A stretch of DNA of 6,421 nucleotides, taken from assembly GCA_022822245.1 (NCBI GenBank), contig JAJECB010000371.1:1-6421 (forward strand). The letters run 5' to 3'. The stretch is from Gammaproteobacteria bacterium. GTDB taxonomy: Bacteria; Pseudomonadota; Gammaproteobacteria; HK1. A program made the position numbers and the translations under genes. Below the pieces are notes generated by a model. The model had not been told where the DNA came from and searched no databases. It saw only the letters and a list, made by a program, of their open reading frames with translations. Below are positions 1 through 5,498 of the stretch, one piece after another; within the stretch, counting starts at the first letter, position 1; each line of letters begins with the position of its first letter.

Positions 1-4
1 GTCG

Positions 5-22
5 CCGGCCGCACGCGGCCGG
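5..22. repeat. Perfect GC-rich inverted repeat at the left edge
   Basis: The arms CCGGCCGC and GCGGCCGG are exact complements around a two-base centre, giving a hairpin of about seven pairs with a four-base loop. No T-rich tract follows, so it is not a classical intrinsic terminator. It could end transcription of a gene lying to the left of the window. Bases 23-117 hold nothing else I can support: no convincing promoter, and no frame that looks like the end of a gene. Confidence 0.3.
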
Positions 23-124
23 GCCGCCGGACGCGGGGCGCCAGTGAAGGCACCGTGGTAGTGCGCGGGCGGAATGGTTGGTAGTCTCGTTCACCACCCC
101 GCTTCGGGTCCCAGCCAATGTACC

Positions 125-131
125 GGGAGGT
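125..131 (+). promoter_or_regulatory. Shine-Dalgarno site that fixes the start at 142
   Basis: GGGAGGT lies ten bases before the ATG at 142. It lies inside the frame that would be read from the upstream ATG at 118, which has no such site before it. This makes 142 the better start. Confidence 0.7.
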
Positions 132-141
132 AACGACCGAC

Positions 142-969
142 ATGCAGAGAAAGAGCAAGCGATTCGACGCCGGCGAAATCGACTTCGTCGTCTGGCACGA
201 ACAATGGGATGCCAATATTCACAGCCACGCGGACCAGGGCGTCATCATCGTGGTCGAGGGCGAGGTTGGCGGGAAGGCCACGCCGCTCTTGCGGTTCAAC
301 TGCTTCGACGTGGAGCGAAGCTACACCTATGCGCCGGAAGGAAAGAACCGGATCTGCCGGATCGATCCGATCGCGGACGGAAACCCCATCGGCTGGACCA
401 TGCGGCAGCTCCGGGACCGGCTCCCGCAGATGCTCGATGCGGCCGGGTACGGCGAGATTGCCGCGGGCGTGGACAGGGATCGGGTGGCGGAGGTCCTCGG
501 GGATCTCGAGCACGCGGCGCGCGACACGTTCACCAATCAACGGGGGACGGTCAAGCACAACCGCGGGACGGACATCTTCGAGGCTGGAGCGATCCGCTTC
601 GGGCTCGAGATGCGGACCCTGCCCGACGACGGCGGGCTCGCGATTCACGTGCTTTCGGACCTCGCCGGCCCGCCCGGCGCTCCCTATACCGAGGAGACCG
701 AGATCCTCGCCTTCGACTGCTTCCGTGAGCTTCCCCACTACCACTACGGCCCGCGGAACAAGAACCACCGCTACTACTGGGACAAGACGGTGGTGCCGGA
801 CCCCCTGGAGTGGACCCTCGACCTCTTCAAGGCCGGCAAGCTCGGGGCGATGATCGACGCGGCGGGCTATCCGGGGGTCGCCGCCGATCTCGATGATGCG
901 CTGATCGCGTCGCTGCTTCCCGCGCTCGAGGCGAGGGCCCGGGAGATGCAGCCGAGACCGGCGGGCTGA
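142..969 (+). CDS. Unrecognised 275-residue protein with an internal domain duplication
   Basis: I do not recognise this family. The frame is open and intact, with a strong Shine-Dalgarno site before the ATG at 142; an in-frame ATG at 118 would add eight residues. There is no signal peptide and no membrane segment, so the product is probably cytoplasmic. It consists of two related halves, about residues 10-120 and 148-265. Each carries C-F-x5-Y-x-Y-x-P-x2-K-N (C54 to N69, and C193 to N208), then a D-P or N-P-x2-W-T stretch, then a M-x-D-A-A-G-Y segment (residues 97-103 and 237-243) followed by an acidic helix. The near-constant offset of 139-140 residues supports tandem duplication and fusion. 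Conserved Tyr, His, Cys and Lys could form a binding site, but no catalytic motif is recognisable. The next feature downstream is a separate tRNA promoter, so the gene appears to stand alone in this window. Confidence 0.85.
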   Translation: MQRKSKRFDAGEIDFVVWHEQWDANIHSHADQGVIIVVEGEVGGKATPLLRFNCFDVERSYTYAPEGKNRICRIDPIADGNPIGWTMRQLRDRLPQMLDAAGYGEIAAGVDRDRVAEVLGDLEHAARDTFTNQRGTVKHNRGTDIFEAGAIRFGLEMRTLPDDGGLAIHVLSDLAGPPGAPYTEETEILAFDCFRELPHYHYGPRNKNHRYYWDKTVVPDPLEWTLDLFKAGKLGAMIDAAGYPGVAADLDDALIASLLPALEARAREMQPRPAG

Positions 970-995
970 CGGCCGGGCGCGACCCCGTCCGGTCC

Positions 996-1024
996 TTGAC
1001 GGAAGGGACCTCCCCTCGTCTAAT
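996..1024 (+). promoter_or_regulatory. Sigma70-type promoter of tRNA-Phe
   Basis: The -35 element TTGACG (996-1001) and the -10 element TCTAAT (1019-1024) each match the consensus at five of six positions and are exactly 17 bases apart. The discriminator after the -10 box (1025-1034) is almost pure G and C. Such discriminators are typical of stable-RNA promoters under stringent control; that this one responds to ppGpp is inference. The predicted transcription start, near 1030-1032, is only a few bases before the mature tRNA. Confidence 0.8.
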
Positions 1025-1034
1025 ACGCGCCCGC

Positions 1035-1110
<76 letters not shown>

Positions 1111-1156
1111 TCCGACCCGGCTGCCCGTGCACCCGCGAGTGTTGCCCGTCTGCCCT

Positions 1157-1176
1157 GCGGCGAGCGCGGGCGCCGC
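1157..1176 (+). terminator. GC-rich hairpin after the tRNA
   Basis: GCGGCG and CGCCGC pair across an eight-base loop, about 45 bases after the CCA end. No U tract follows directly; the first T run is ATTT, about 16 bases later. It is the only hairpin of note just after the tRNA and might end its transcript, but GC-rich DNA throws up such stems by chance. The rest of 1111-1315 shows no convincing promoter or gene. Confidence 0.25.
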
Positions 1177-1315
1177 TGATCGCGCAGAGCTGATTTCGCC
1201 CCCGCGCCGCCACGGTGAGGGCGCCCGGTGGGAGGCCCGCCCGACTTGATCCGGCGCGTGAGGCGAGGGGAGACTTGCCGCCGCACCCCCGTATGGCAGG
1301 CCCTTCGAGCCGCAC

Positions 1316-2191
1316 ATGAGCGCTCCGGATGACTACCTCCCGCGGCACAAGGACGACTTCGGCCGCGTCTACGACCTCGAGGATCCAGGGCCGTACTTCA
1401 ACGCGCTGCGGCCGTCCGGGTACCGGATGCCGGAAGTGCTCGCGGGTGCGTTGAAGGCCGTCCATCGTTCGGTGTGCGCCGCCCGGGACGCGGGCGACAC
1501 GTTGCGGGTGCTCGACTTCGCCTGCGGCTACGGCGCCGTCGGGGCGCTGCTTCGCCATCGCATCTCCATGCGGGAGCTCTACGCCCGGTACGCCGATCGG
1601 CGGTGGCAACCGGGCGATGGCCGGACGAGCTGGGTGGCGGACGCCGAATTCTTCGCGGCCCGGCACGTGGGGTCCCGGGGGTTCGAGATCGGGGGCACCG
1701 ACATCGCCGGGACCGCACTCGAGTACGCCGAAGCCATGGGGTTCGTCGATCGGATCTTCCCCGCGAACCTGGTCGACCATCCCCCGAGCGAGGCGCTCGG
1801 GCGGTTTCTTCGCGGGGTGGACCTGGTGGTCGAGAGCGGGTCCCTCGGTGAGCTGCTCCCGGCTGCCTTCGAGCGCGTCCTGGACTGGAGCGGCGATCGG
1901 CCGCCCTGGTTTCTGTACGGCCCCCGCCCCGACACGGACTGGACCGGACTGGACCGGCTGTGGGCAGCGCGGGGCTACCGCGCCGAGAGCGTCGGGACCG
2001 AGCCCGTGCGCTACCGAAAGCCGTTGGGGGCGCCGGAGCACGCGGACATTCTTCGGGCGACCCGAGCGCTCGGGAGGGCGGACGAGTCGGTGATGCGGGA
2101 CGGCTACCTGCTGGTCGACATGACCCTCGCGAGGCCCGAAGCGGAGGCCGGCAATCCCCCGATCGGCAAGTTGCGCGCAAGCTACGATTGA
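1316..2191 (+). CDS. Class I SAM-dependent methyltransferase-like protein
   Basis: This 291-residue protein probably transfers a methyl group from S-adenosylmethionine; the substrate is unknown. Residues 65-73 read VLDFACGYG, the glycine-rich SAM-binding motif I. G127-T128-D129-I130 gives the acidic residue that usually contacts the ribose hydroxyls, and VDLVVESGSLGEL (168-180) matches the motif IV strand. Motifs I and II are normally about 20 residues apart; here there are about 55, with an insert around residues 82-123 that includes MRELYARY. From memory, a bacterial methyltransferase family has a similar 'ALL-x-H/C-D-L-S/T ... LYxRY' stretch after motif I, which may be its group. The C-terminal 70 residues form no motif I know. 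No strong Shine-Dalgarno site precedes the ATG, so the start is less certain than the frame. The gene ends 191 bases before the lyase-like gene, with a repeat element between them. Confidence 0.8.
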   Translation: MSAPDDYLPRHKDDFGRVYDLEDPGPYFNALRPSGYRMPEVLAGALKAVHRSVCAARDAGDTLRVLDFACGYGAVGALLRHRISMRELYARYADRRWQPGDGRTSWVADAEFFAARHVGSRGFEIGGTDIAGTALEYAEAMGFVDRIFPANLVDHPPSEALGRFLRGVDLVVESGSLGELLPAAFERVLDWSGDRPPWFLYGPRPDTDWTGLDRLWAARGYRAESVGTEPVRYRKPLGAPEHADILRATRALGRADESVMRDGYLLVDMTLARPEAEAGNPPIGKLRASYD

Positions 2192-2212
2192 GCGGCATCG
2201 CGGGGTGAACTT

Positions 2213-2230
2213 CCGGGGAATCGCGCGAAC
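2213..2230. repeat. Left direct repeat flanking the palindrome
   Basis: CCGGGGAATCGCGCGAAC recurs at 2341-2359 with one extra G. Weaker similarity continues to the right of each copy: CGGCA-x2-C-x-A-G-x2-ACAGG-x-AC is shared by the sequence after this copy (about 2236-2257) and after the right copy (about 2362-2382). The repeated unit is therefore roughly 40 to 45 bases. Confidence 0.8.
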
Positions 2231-2256
2231 GAACCGCGGCAATCAAGACACAGGGA

Positions 2257-2340
2257 CGAAACAGGGGTCGGAGTGGGGTTTGCGGCACGGCGGAGCGAGC
2301 CGGGTGAGAAACGGGAAACCCTGCTCAGACTCCAATTTCG
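2257..2340. repeat. REP-like imperfect palindrome
   Basis: Two 25-base arms (2257-2281 and 2316-2340) are inverted repeats of each other at 19 of 25 positions, around a 34-base centre. The cores are GGGGTCGGAGTGGGGTTT (2264-2281) and the complement of GGAGTCTGAGCAGGGTTT (2316-2333). This 'GGGGTCxGAGT ... ACTCxGACCCC' type of sequence resembles repetitive extragenic palindromes that are scattered in proteobacterial genomes and often linked to REP-associated tyrosine transposases; that link is from general knowledge. No transposase gene lies in the window, and I see no second copy here. It lies wholly between the methyltransferase-like and lyase-like genes, so it could act as an RNA hairpin between them. 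Confidence 0.65.
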
Positions 2341-2359
2341 CCGGGGGAATCGCGCGAAC
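2341..2359. repeat. Right direct repeat flanking the palindrome
   Basis: This is the second copy of the repeat at 2213-2230, with 16 bases (2344-2359) identical to 2215-2230 and one added G in the preceding run. It abuts the end of the palindrome at 2340. The diverged continuation of the unit runs up to the start codon at 2383 and contains the ribosome binding site of the lyase-like gene. Confidence 0.8.
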
Positions 2360-2369
2360 CCCGGCAGGC

Positions 2370-2374
2370 GAGGT
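2370..2374 (+). promoter_or_regulatory. Ribosome binding site of the lyase-like gene, inside the repeat unit
   Basis: GAGGT lies eight bases before the ATG at 2383. A nearer AGGA (2377-2380) is only two bases from the start and too close to work. The site falls in the diverged tail of the right-hand direct repeat; the same position in the left copy reads roughly CAAGA, so that copy has lost or never had the site. Confidence 0.6.
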
Positions 2375-2382
2375 ACAGGAAC

Positions 2383-3834
2383 ATGACGGTGCTCGTGGAA
2401 ACCCGCGCCGACCTCACGCTCGAAGCGGCCCGGCGGGTGGCCTGGCAGGGCGAGGACGTCGAGCTCGGGGCGAGGGCGCTCGCGGCCATGGCCGAGGGCC
2501 GGTCGCGGCTGGAACGCATTCTCGATCATGACCCGGAGAGCACGATCTATGGCGTGACCACGGGTCTCGGCCGGCTCGCCCGGAGAAAGCTCACGCCTGA
2601 GCAGCGCGAGCAGTGGGCCGGCATGTCGCCGGCCCGCGCCGCGACCTCTTGGGGAGACCCCCTGCCCGAACGCGTCGTGCGGGCGATCGTCCTCGCGCGG
2701 TTGACCAACTTCGTGGAGGGCCACGCCGCGGTGTCGCCGCGGATCGCCCGGGGGGTTGCGGCCATGCTGGGAGAGGGTGCGTTGCCGGCGGTCCCCGCGA
2801 AGGGGCAGGGCGGAGCGGGCGAGATCCTTTCCCTGAGCCACCTCTTCACCGAGCTTGCCGAGAAGGCGAACCCGGCGCTCAAGGACATGCTGTGCCTCGT
2901 CAACGGGTCGCCGTCGGCCACCGGCCTCGTCACCGATGCCGCGCTCGTCGCCGAGAAGCGGCTCGATGTCGCGGCGAAGGTCCTTGCCCTTGCCTTCGAG
3001 GCGTTCAACGCGCCGCTTGGTCATCTCGACGCCGCGCTCGGCGCGTACTGGAACAATCCCCACGACCGCTGGGCGCTCGATCGGCTGCGCGAGCTGGTGG
3101 GCGGCGGTCACGGCGGCAGCCGGCGCCCCTACCAGGCTCCCGTCAGCTTCCGCATCGCTCCGCGGATGCTGGGCCAGGCCCGGCGTGCGGCGACCATGGC
3201 CGCCGAGGTCGCCGAGGAGTCGCTTCAGGCGGTGACCGACAACCCGGTCTGGGTCGACGATGCGGACGAGGATCATCCCTTCGGCCGGTTCGTCTCGACC
3301 GGCGGCTACCACAACCCGCACGCGGTGCTCGCCATGGACGCCCTGACCGCCGCGTGCGCCAATCTCTGCGTGCTCGCCGAGCGCCAGGGTGCGAAGCTGC
3401 TGGACGGCGCCGTCTCGTTGCTCCCCGATCAGTTGATGGCCCCCGAAGCCGATGACGAGGCCCTCCGCGCCTACTTGGGATGTCTCCCGATGGCCCAGAC
3501 CGGCTACGAGGAGGAAGCCCGTCTCTACGCCCAGGCGACGCTGCTCCCCGGCAGTGAGTCGGGAGGGTTCGGCCAGAACGACGTGGCGAGCCCGGTGTTC
3601 CTGGCCTGGTCCAAGCACGACCGCGCCGGCCGGTGTCTCGACATGGCGCTCGCGAGCCTCGTGCCGATCGCCCTTCGCGCCTTCGACGTCACCGGCCGCC
3701 CGGTTCCGGCGCGCCTTGCCGGGCTCGAGGCCGTCGTCCGCGGGATCGTGCCCGATCTCACGCGGCCGAGGGCGTTCGGCCCCGTGGTGGGCTCGATCGC
3801 CGAGGCCCTGCGCCGCGAGGTCTATCCGTCGTGA
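2383..3834 (+). CDS. Histidine/phenylalanine ammonia-lyase family protein lacking the MIO triad
   Basis: Family members eliminate ammonia from histidine, phenylalanine or tyrosine with a 4-methylideneimidazole-5-one (MIO) group made from an internal Ala-Ser-Gly. At 483 residues this is near full length (bacterial HutH is about 510), and landmarks occur in order: YGVTTGLG (56-63), VPAKGQGGAGEILSLSH (137-153), LVNGSP (172-177), QAPVSFRIAPRM (251-262), STGGYHNPH (305-313) and GQND (397-400). The triad position reads G144-A145-G146, so the serine is missing. By motif alignment to Pseudomonas putida HutH, Tyr53 (Y56), Asn195 (N174), Gln277 (Q251) and Arg283 (R257) are kept. His83 becomes A86, Tyr280 becomes V254, Phe329 becomes Y309 and Glu414 becomes N399. 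The fold is clear; an MIO-dependent lyase reaction is not expected. It may be a pseudoenzyme, a binding protein or an enzyme with other chemistry. No hut genes adjoin it. Confidence 0.88.
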   Translation: MTVLVETRADLTLEAARRVAWQGEDVELGARALAAMAEGRSRLERILDHDPESTIYGVTTGLGRLARRKLTPEQREQWAGMSPARAATSWGDPLPERVVRAIVLARLTNFVEGHAAVSPRIARGVAAMLGEGALPAVPAKGQGGAGEILSLSHLFTELAEKANPALKDMLCLVNGSPSATGLVTDAALVAEKRLDVAAKVLALAFEAFNAPLGHLDAALGAYWNNPHDRWALDRLRELVGGGHGGSRRPYQAPVSFRIAPRMLGQARRAATMAAEVAEESLQAVTDNPVWVDDADEDHPFGRFVSTGGYHNPHAVLAMDALTAACANLCVLAERQGAKLLDGAVSLLPDQLMAPEADDEALRAYLGCLPMAQTGYEEEARLYAQATLLPGSESGGFGQNDVASPVFLAWSKHDRAGRCLDMALASLVPIALRAFDVTGRPVPARLAGLEAVVRGIVPDLTRPRAFGPVVGSIAEALRREVYPS

Positions 3835-3841
3835 CGCGGGC

Positions 3842-3864
3842 CGGGCGGGGATGTGCCCCGCCCG
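3842..3864 (+). terminator. Strong hairpin just after the lyase-like gene
   Basis: CGGGCGGGG and CCCCGCCCG form nine perfect pairs around the loop ATGTG, starting eight bases after the stop codon. Position and strength fit a transcription end, but no T tract follows (TATCCCGG instead), so it would be an atypical intrinsic terminator or a 3'-end stabiliser. Bases 3865-4014 show no clear promoter or other feature. Confidence 0.5.
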
Positions 3865-4014
3865 TATCCCGGCTGCGACCTGCCCTCTCCGGGTCCGTTG
3901 CCGCGAAGGCGCCGAGCCCGCCGCTGCCACGACAGGCGAGCCGGAGGGTGGAAAGCGAAGATGTGCGGACGGCCCGGTCTTGGTACGGTGTCGAGCGGCC
4001 GAGCCCCGAGCCCC

Positions 4015-4020
4015 GAGGAG
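4015..4020 (+). promoter_or_regulatory. Ribosome binding site that fixes the start at 4028
   Basis: GAGGAG lies seven bases before the ATG at 4028. The reading frame is open far upstream, back into the lyase-like gene, but only this start has such a site, and it opens directly into a signal peptide. Confidence 0.8.
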
Positions 4021-4027
4021 AACTCCG

Positions 4028-5404
4028 ATGCCTGCCATCCGCTCCCCCGCCATCGCGTTCGGCCTCTTCCTGATGCTGGCAGCGGCCGTCCTCCAGCCGC
4101 GGGCCGAGGCCGTCGATGTCGACCGCGCCGTCTCTCGGGCATTCCTCACCCTGCTGGTCGGCGAAGAGGCCGAGCTCGCGAGCGCCATGGCGCTCGTCGA
4201 GTCGACGTGGGAGCCGTCGTACCTCCCCATGGCCCTCGAGGTGATGCGCCTCAGCCGCAACCAGGGGGTCGCCGCCGTCTTCATGCGGATCATGGAGACC
4301 GAGATGGGCGGCGAGCACGGCTACGACCTCACCGGGTGGCAGCGCGCGATGTGGAATGCCCCCGAGGTGCGGCACCCGCGCTACGCGGCCTTCAAGGGCG
4401 CCCTCTACAGCCTCATCGACCCGCGATTCGCGGCGTACTTCGACGGGGCGGGCGAGCCGCTCATCCGGCTCGACGAGATCGTCTGGGGCGGCGTCCGGCA
4501 GGACGGCATTCCGCCGCTGCGAAACCCGAAGATGATCGCCGCCGGCGACGCCAACTACCTCGAGGACGACAACGTGGTGTTCGGCATCTCGGTCAACGAA
4601 GATGCCCGCGCCTACCCCAAGCGCATCCTCGCCTGGCACGAGATGTTCGTCGACACCGTCGGCGGGGTGCCGGTCGCGGGTGTGTACTGCACCCTCTGCG
4701 GCACCGTCATCCTCTACCGTACCGAGCACGACGGCGTGAATCACGCGCTCGGTACGAGCGGCTTCCTCTACCGCTCGAACAAGCTCATGTACGACCAGGC
4801 CACCCAGTCGCTGTGGAGCACGATGCGCGGCGCGCCGGTCATGGGGCCGCTCGTCGGGAAGGGCATCGCGCTCGAGCGCGGCAGCGTGGTGACGACCACT
4901 TGGGGTGAGTGGCGGCGGCGCCATCCCGGCACCCGGGTGCTCTCGCTCGAGACCGGCCACGAGCGCAACTACGCCGAAGGGGCGGCCTACCACGACTACT
5001 TCGCGACGGACGAGCTCATGTTCCAGGTCCCGCTCGTCGACACGCGGCTCAAGAACAAGGACGAGGTGTTCACGGTGCTGCTCGCCGAGCATCGCGATCG
5101 GCCCCTCGCGATATCGGCCGACTTCCTCGCCGCGAATCCCGTCCATCACGACGCCATCGAAGGCACCGCGTTCGTGGTGCTCACCGATCCGTCGGGCGCC
5201 AACCGCGCCTACGCGAGCGAGGACGTGACGTTCACCGAGTACGACGGAGACCGGAGCGCGCGGGACCGCGCCGGCCGGACGTGGACGATGAGCGAGCAAT
5301 CCCTCACCGCCGAGGACGGCCGCACGCTTCCCCGCATCCCGGCGCAACGCGCCTTCTGGTTCGGCTGGTACGCCGCCTTCCCGCACACCCGCCTGGTGCG
5401 GTAG
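4028..5404 (+). CDS. Secreted DUF3179-family protein
   Basis: This 458-residue protein belongs to the DUF3179 family, whose biochemical role is not established to my knowledge. Residues 1-28 look like a Sec signal peptide: an Arg near the start, a hydrophobic run (about 8-21), and AEA before a likely cut after A28. It is therefore probably periplasmic or exported; no further membrane segment follows. Residues about 30-135 are a helical N-terminal region. The DUF3179 signature follows: ARAYPKRILAWHEMFVDTVG, with H204-E205, then VYCTLCGTVILYR with the pair C221 and C224, then GTSGFLYRSNKLMYD and SLWSTMRGAPVMGPLVGK, then the TTWGEW and HPGTRVLS stretch. The only cysteines I see in the mature chain are that CxxC pair, which with H204 nearby suggests metal binding or redox activity (inference). 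The start is chosen from GAGGAG seven bases upstream. Spacing of 193 bases and a hairpin separate it from the gene before. Confidence 0.9.
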   Translation: MPAIRSPAIAFGLFLMLAAAVLQPRAEAVDVDRAVSRAFLTLLVGEEAELASAMALVESTWEPSYLPMALEVMRLSRNQGVAAVFMRIMETEMGGEHGYDLTGWQRAMWNAPEVRHPRYAAFKGALYSLIDPRFAAYFDGAGEPLIRLDEIVWGGVRQDGIPPLRNPKMIAAGDANYLEDDNVVFGISVNEDARAYPKRILAWHEMFVDTVGGVPVAGVYCTLCGTVILYRTEHDGVNHALGTSGFLYRSNKLMYDQATQSLWSTMRGAPVMGPLVGKGIALERGSVVTTTWGEWRRRHPGTRVLSLETGHERNYAEGAAYHDYFATDELMFQVPLVDTRLKNKDEVFTVLLAEHRDRPLAISADFLAANPVHHDAIEGTAFVVLTDPSGANRAYASEDVTFTEYDGDRSARDRAGRTWTMSEQSLTAEDGRTLPRIPAQRAFWFGWYAAFPHTRLVR

Positions 5405-5498
5405 CGTGCTGGCCGGCGAACCCGATGGGGGATCTCGTGATTCGCCCCGGTCCGGCGCCCCGGCCTCTACGGATGGCCTGTTCGTACCGCGATTCGGG

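Noticed and set aside
2205..2531. A 108-codon open frame spanning the repeat and the start of the lyase-like gene
   Set aside because: It has no family match or ribosome binding site and overlaps the better supported gene in another frame.
2383..3834. Calling this gene hutH with a histidine degradation operon
   Set aside because: The MIO triad, the His83 and Glu414 positions are replaced, and no urocanase, imidazolonepropionase or HutC-like gene is present in the window.
3930..3960. A possible further copy of the intergenic repeat near CAGGCGAG
   Set aside because: Only about eight bases match the unit at 2344-2382, which is within chance in such GC-rich sequence.
3452..4027. Upstream extension of the DUF3179 gene by 192 codons into the lyase-like gene
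   Set aside because: The extra residues are Arg/Ser/Pro-rich frame-shadow sequence. The ATG at 4028 has GAGGAG at seven bases and begins a signal peptide.
2182..4293. A 703-codon open frame on the - strand
   Set aside because: It lies opposite the lyase-like gene and the repeat region. Its product is Arg/Gly/Pro-rich with no recognisable domain, while the + strand protein is a clear family member. Long antisense frames are expected at this GC content.
5406..5498. GTG at 5406 as the start of the SprT-like gene
   Set aside because: It follows the previous stop codon by one base and could be coupled, but has no Shine-Dalgarno site and adds low-complexity residues before the first module. I prefer ATG 5499, though neither start is proven.
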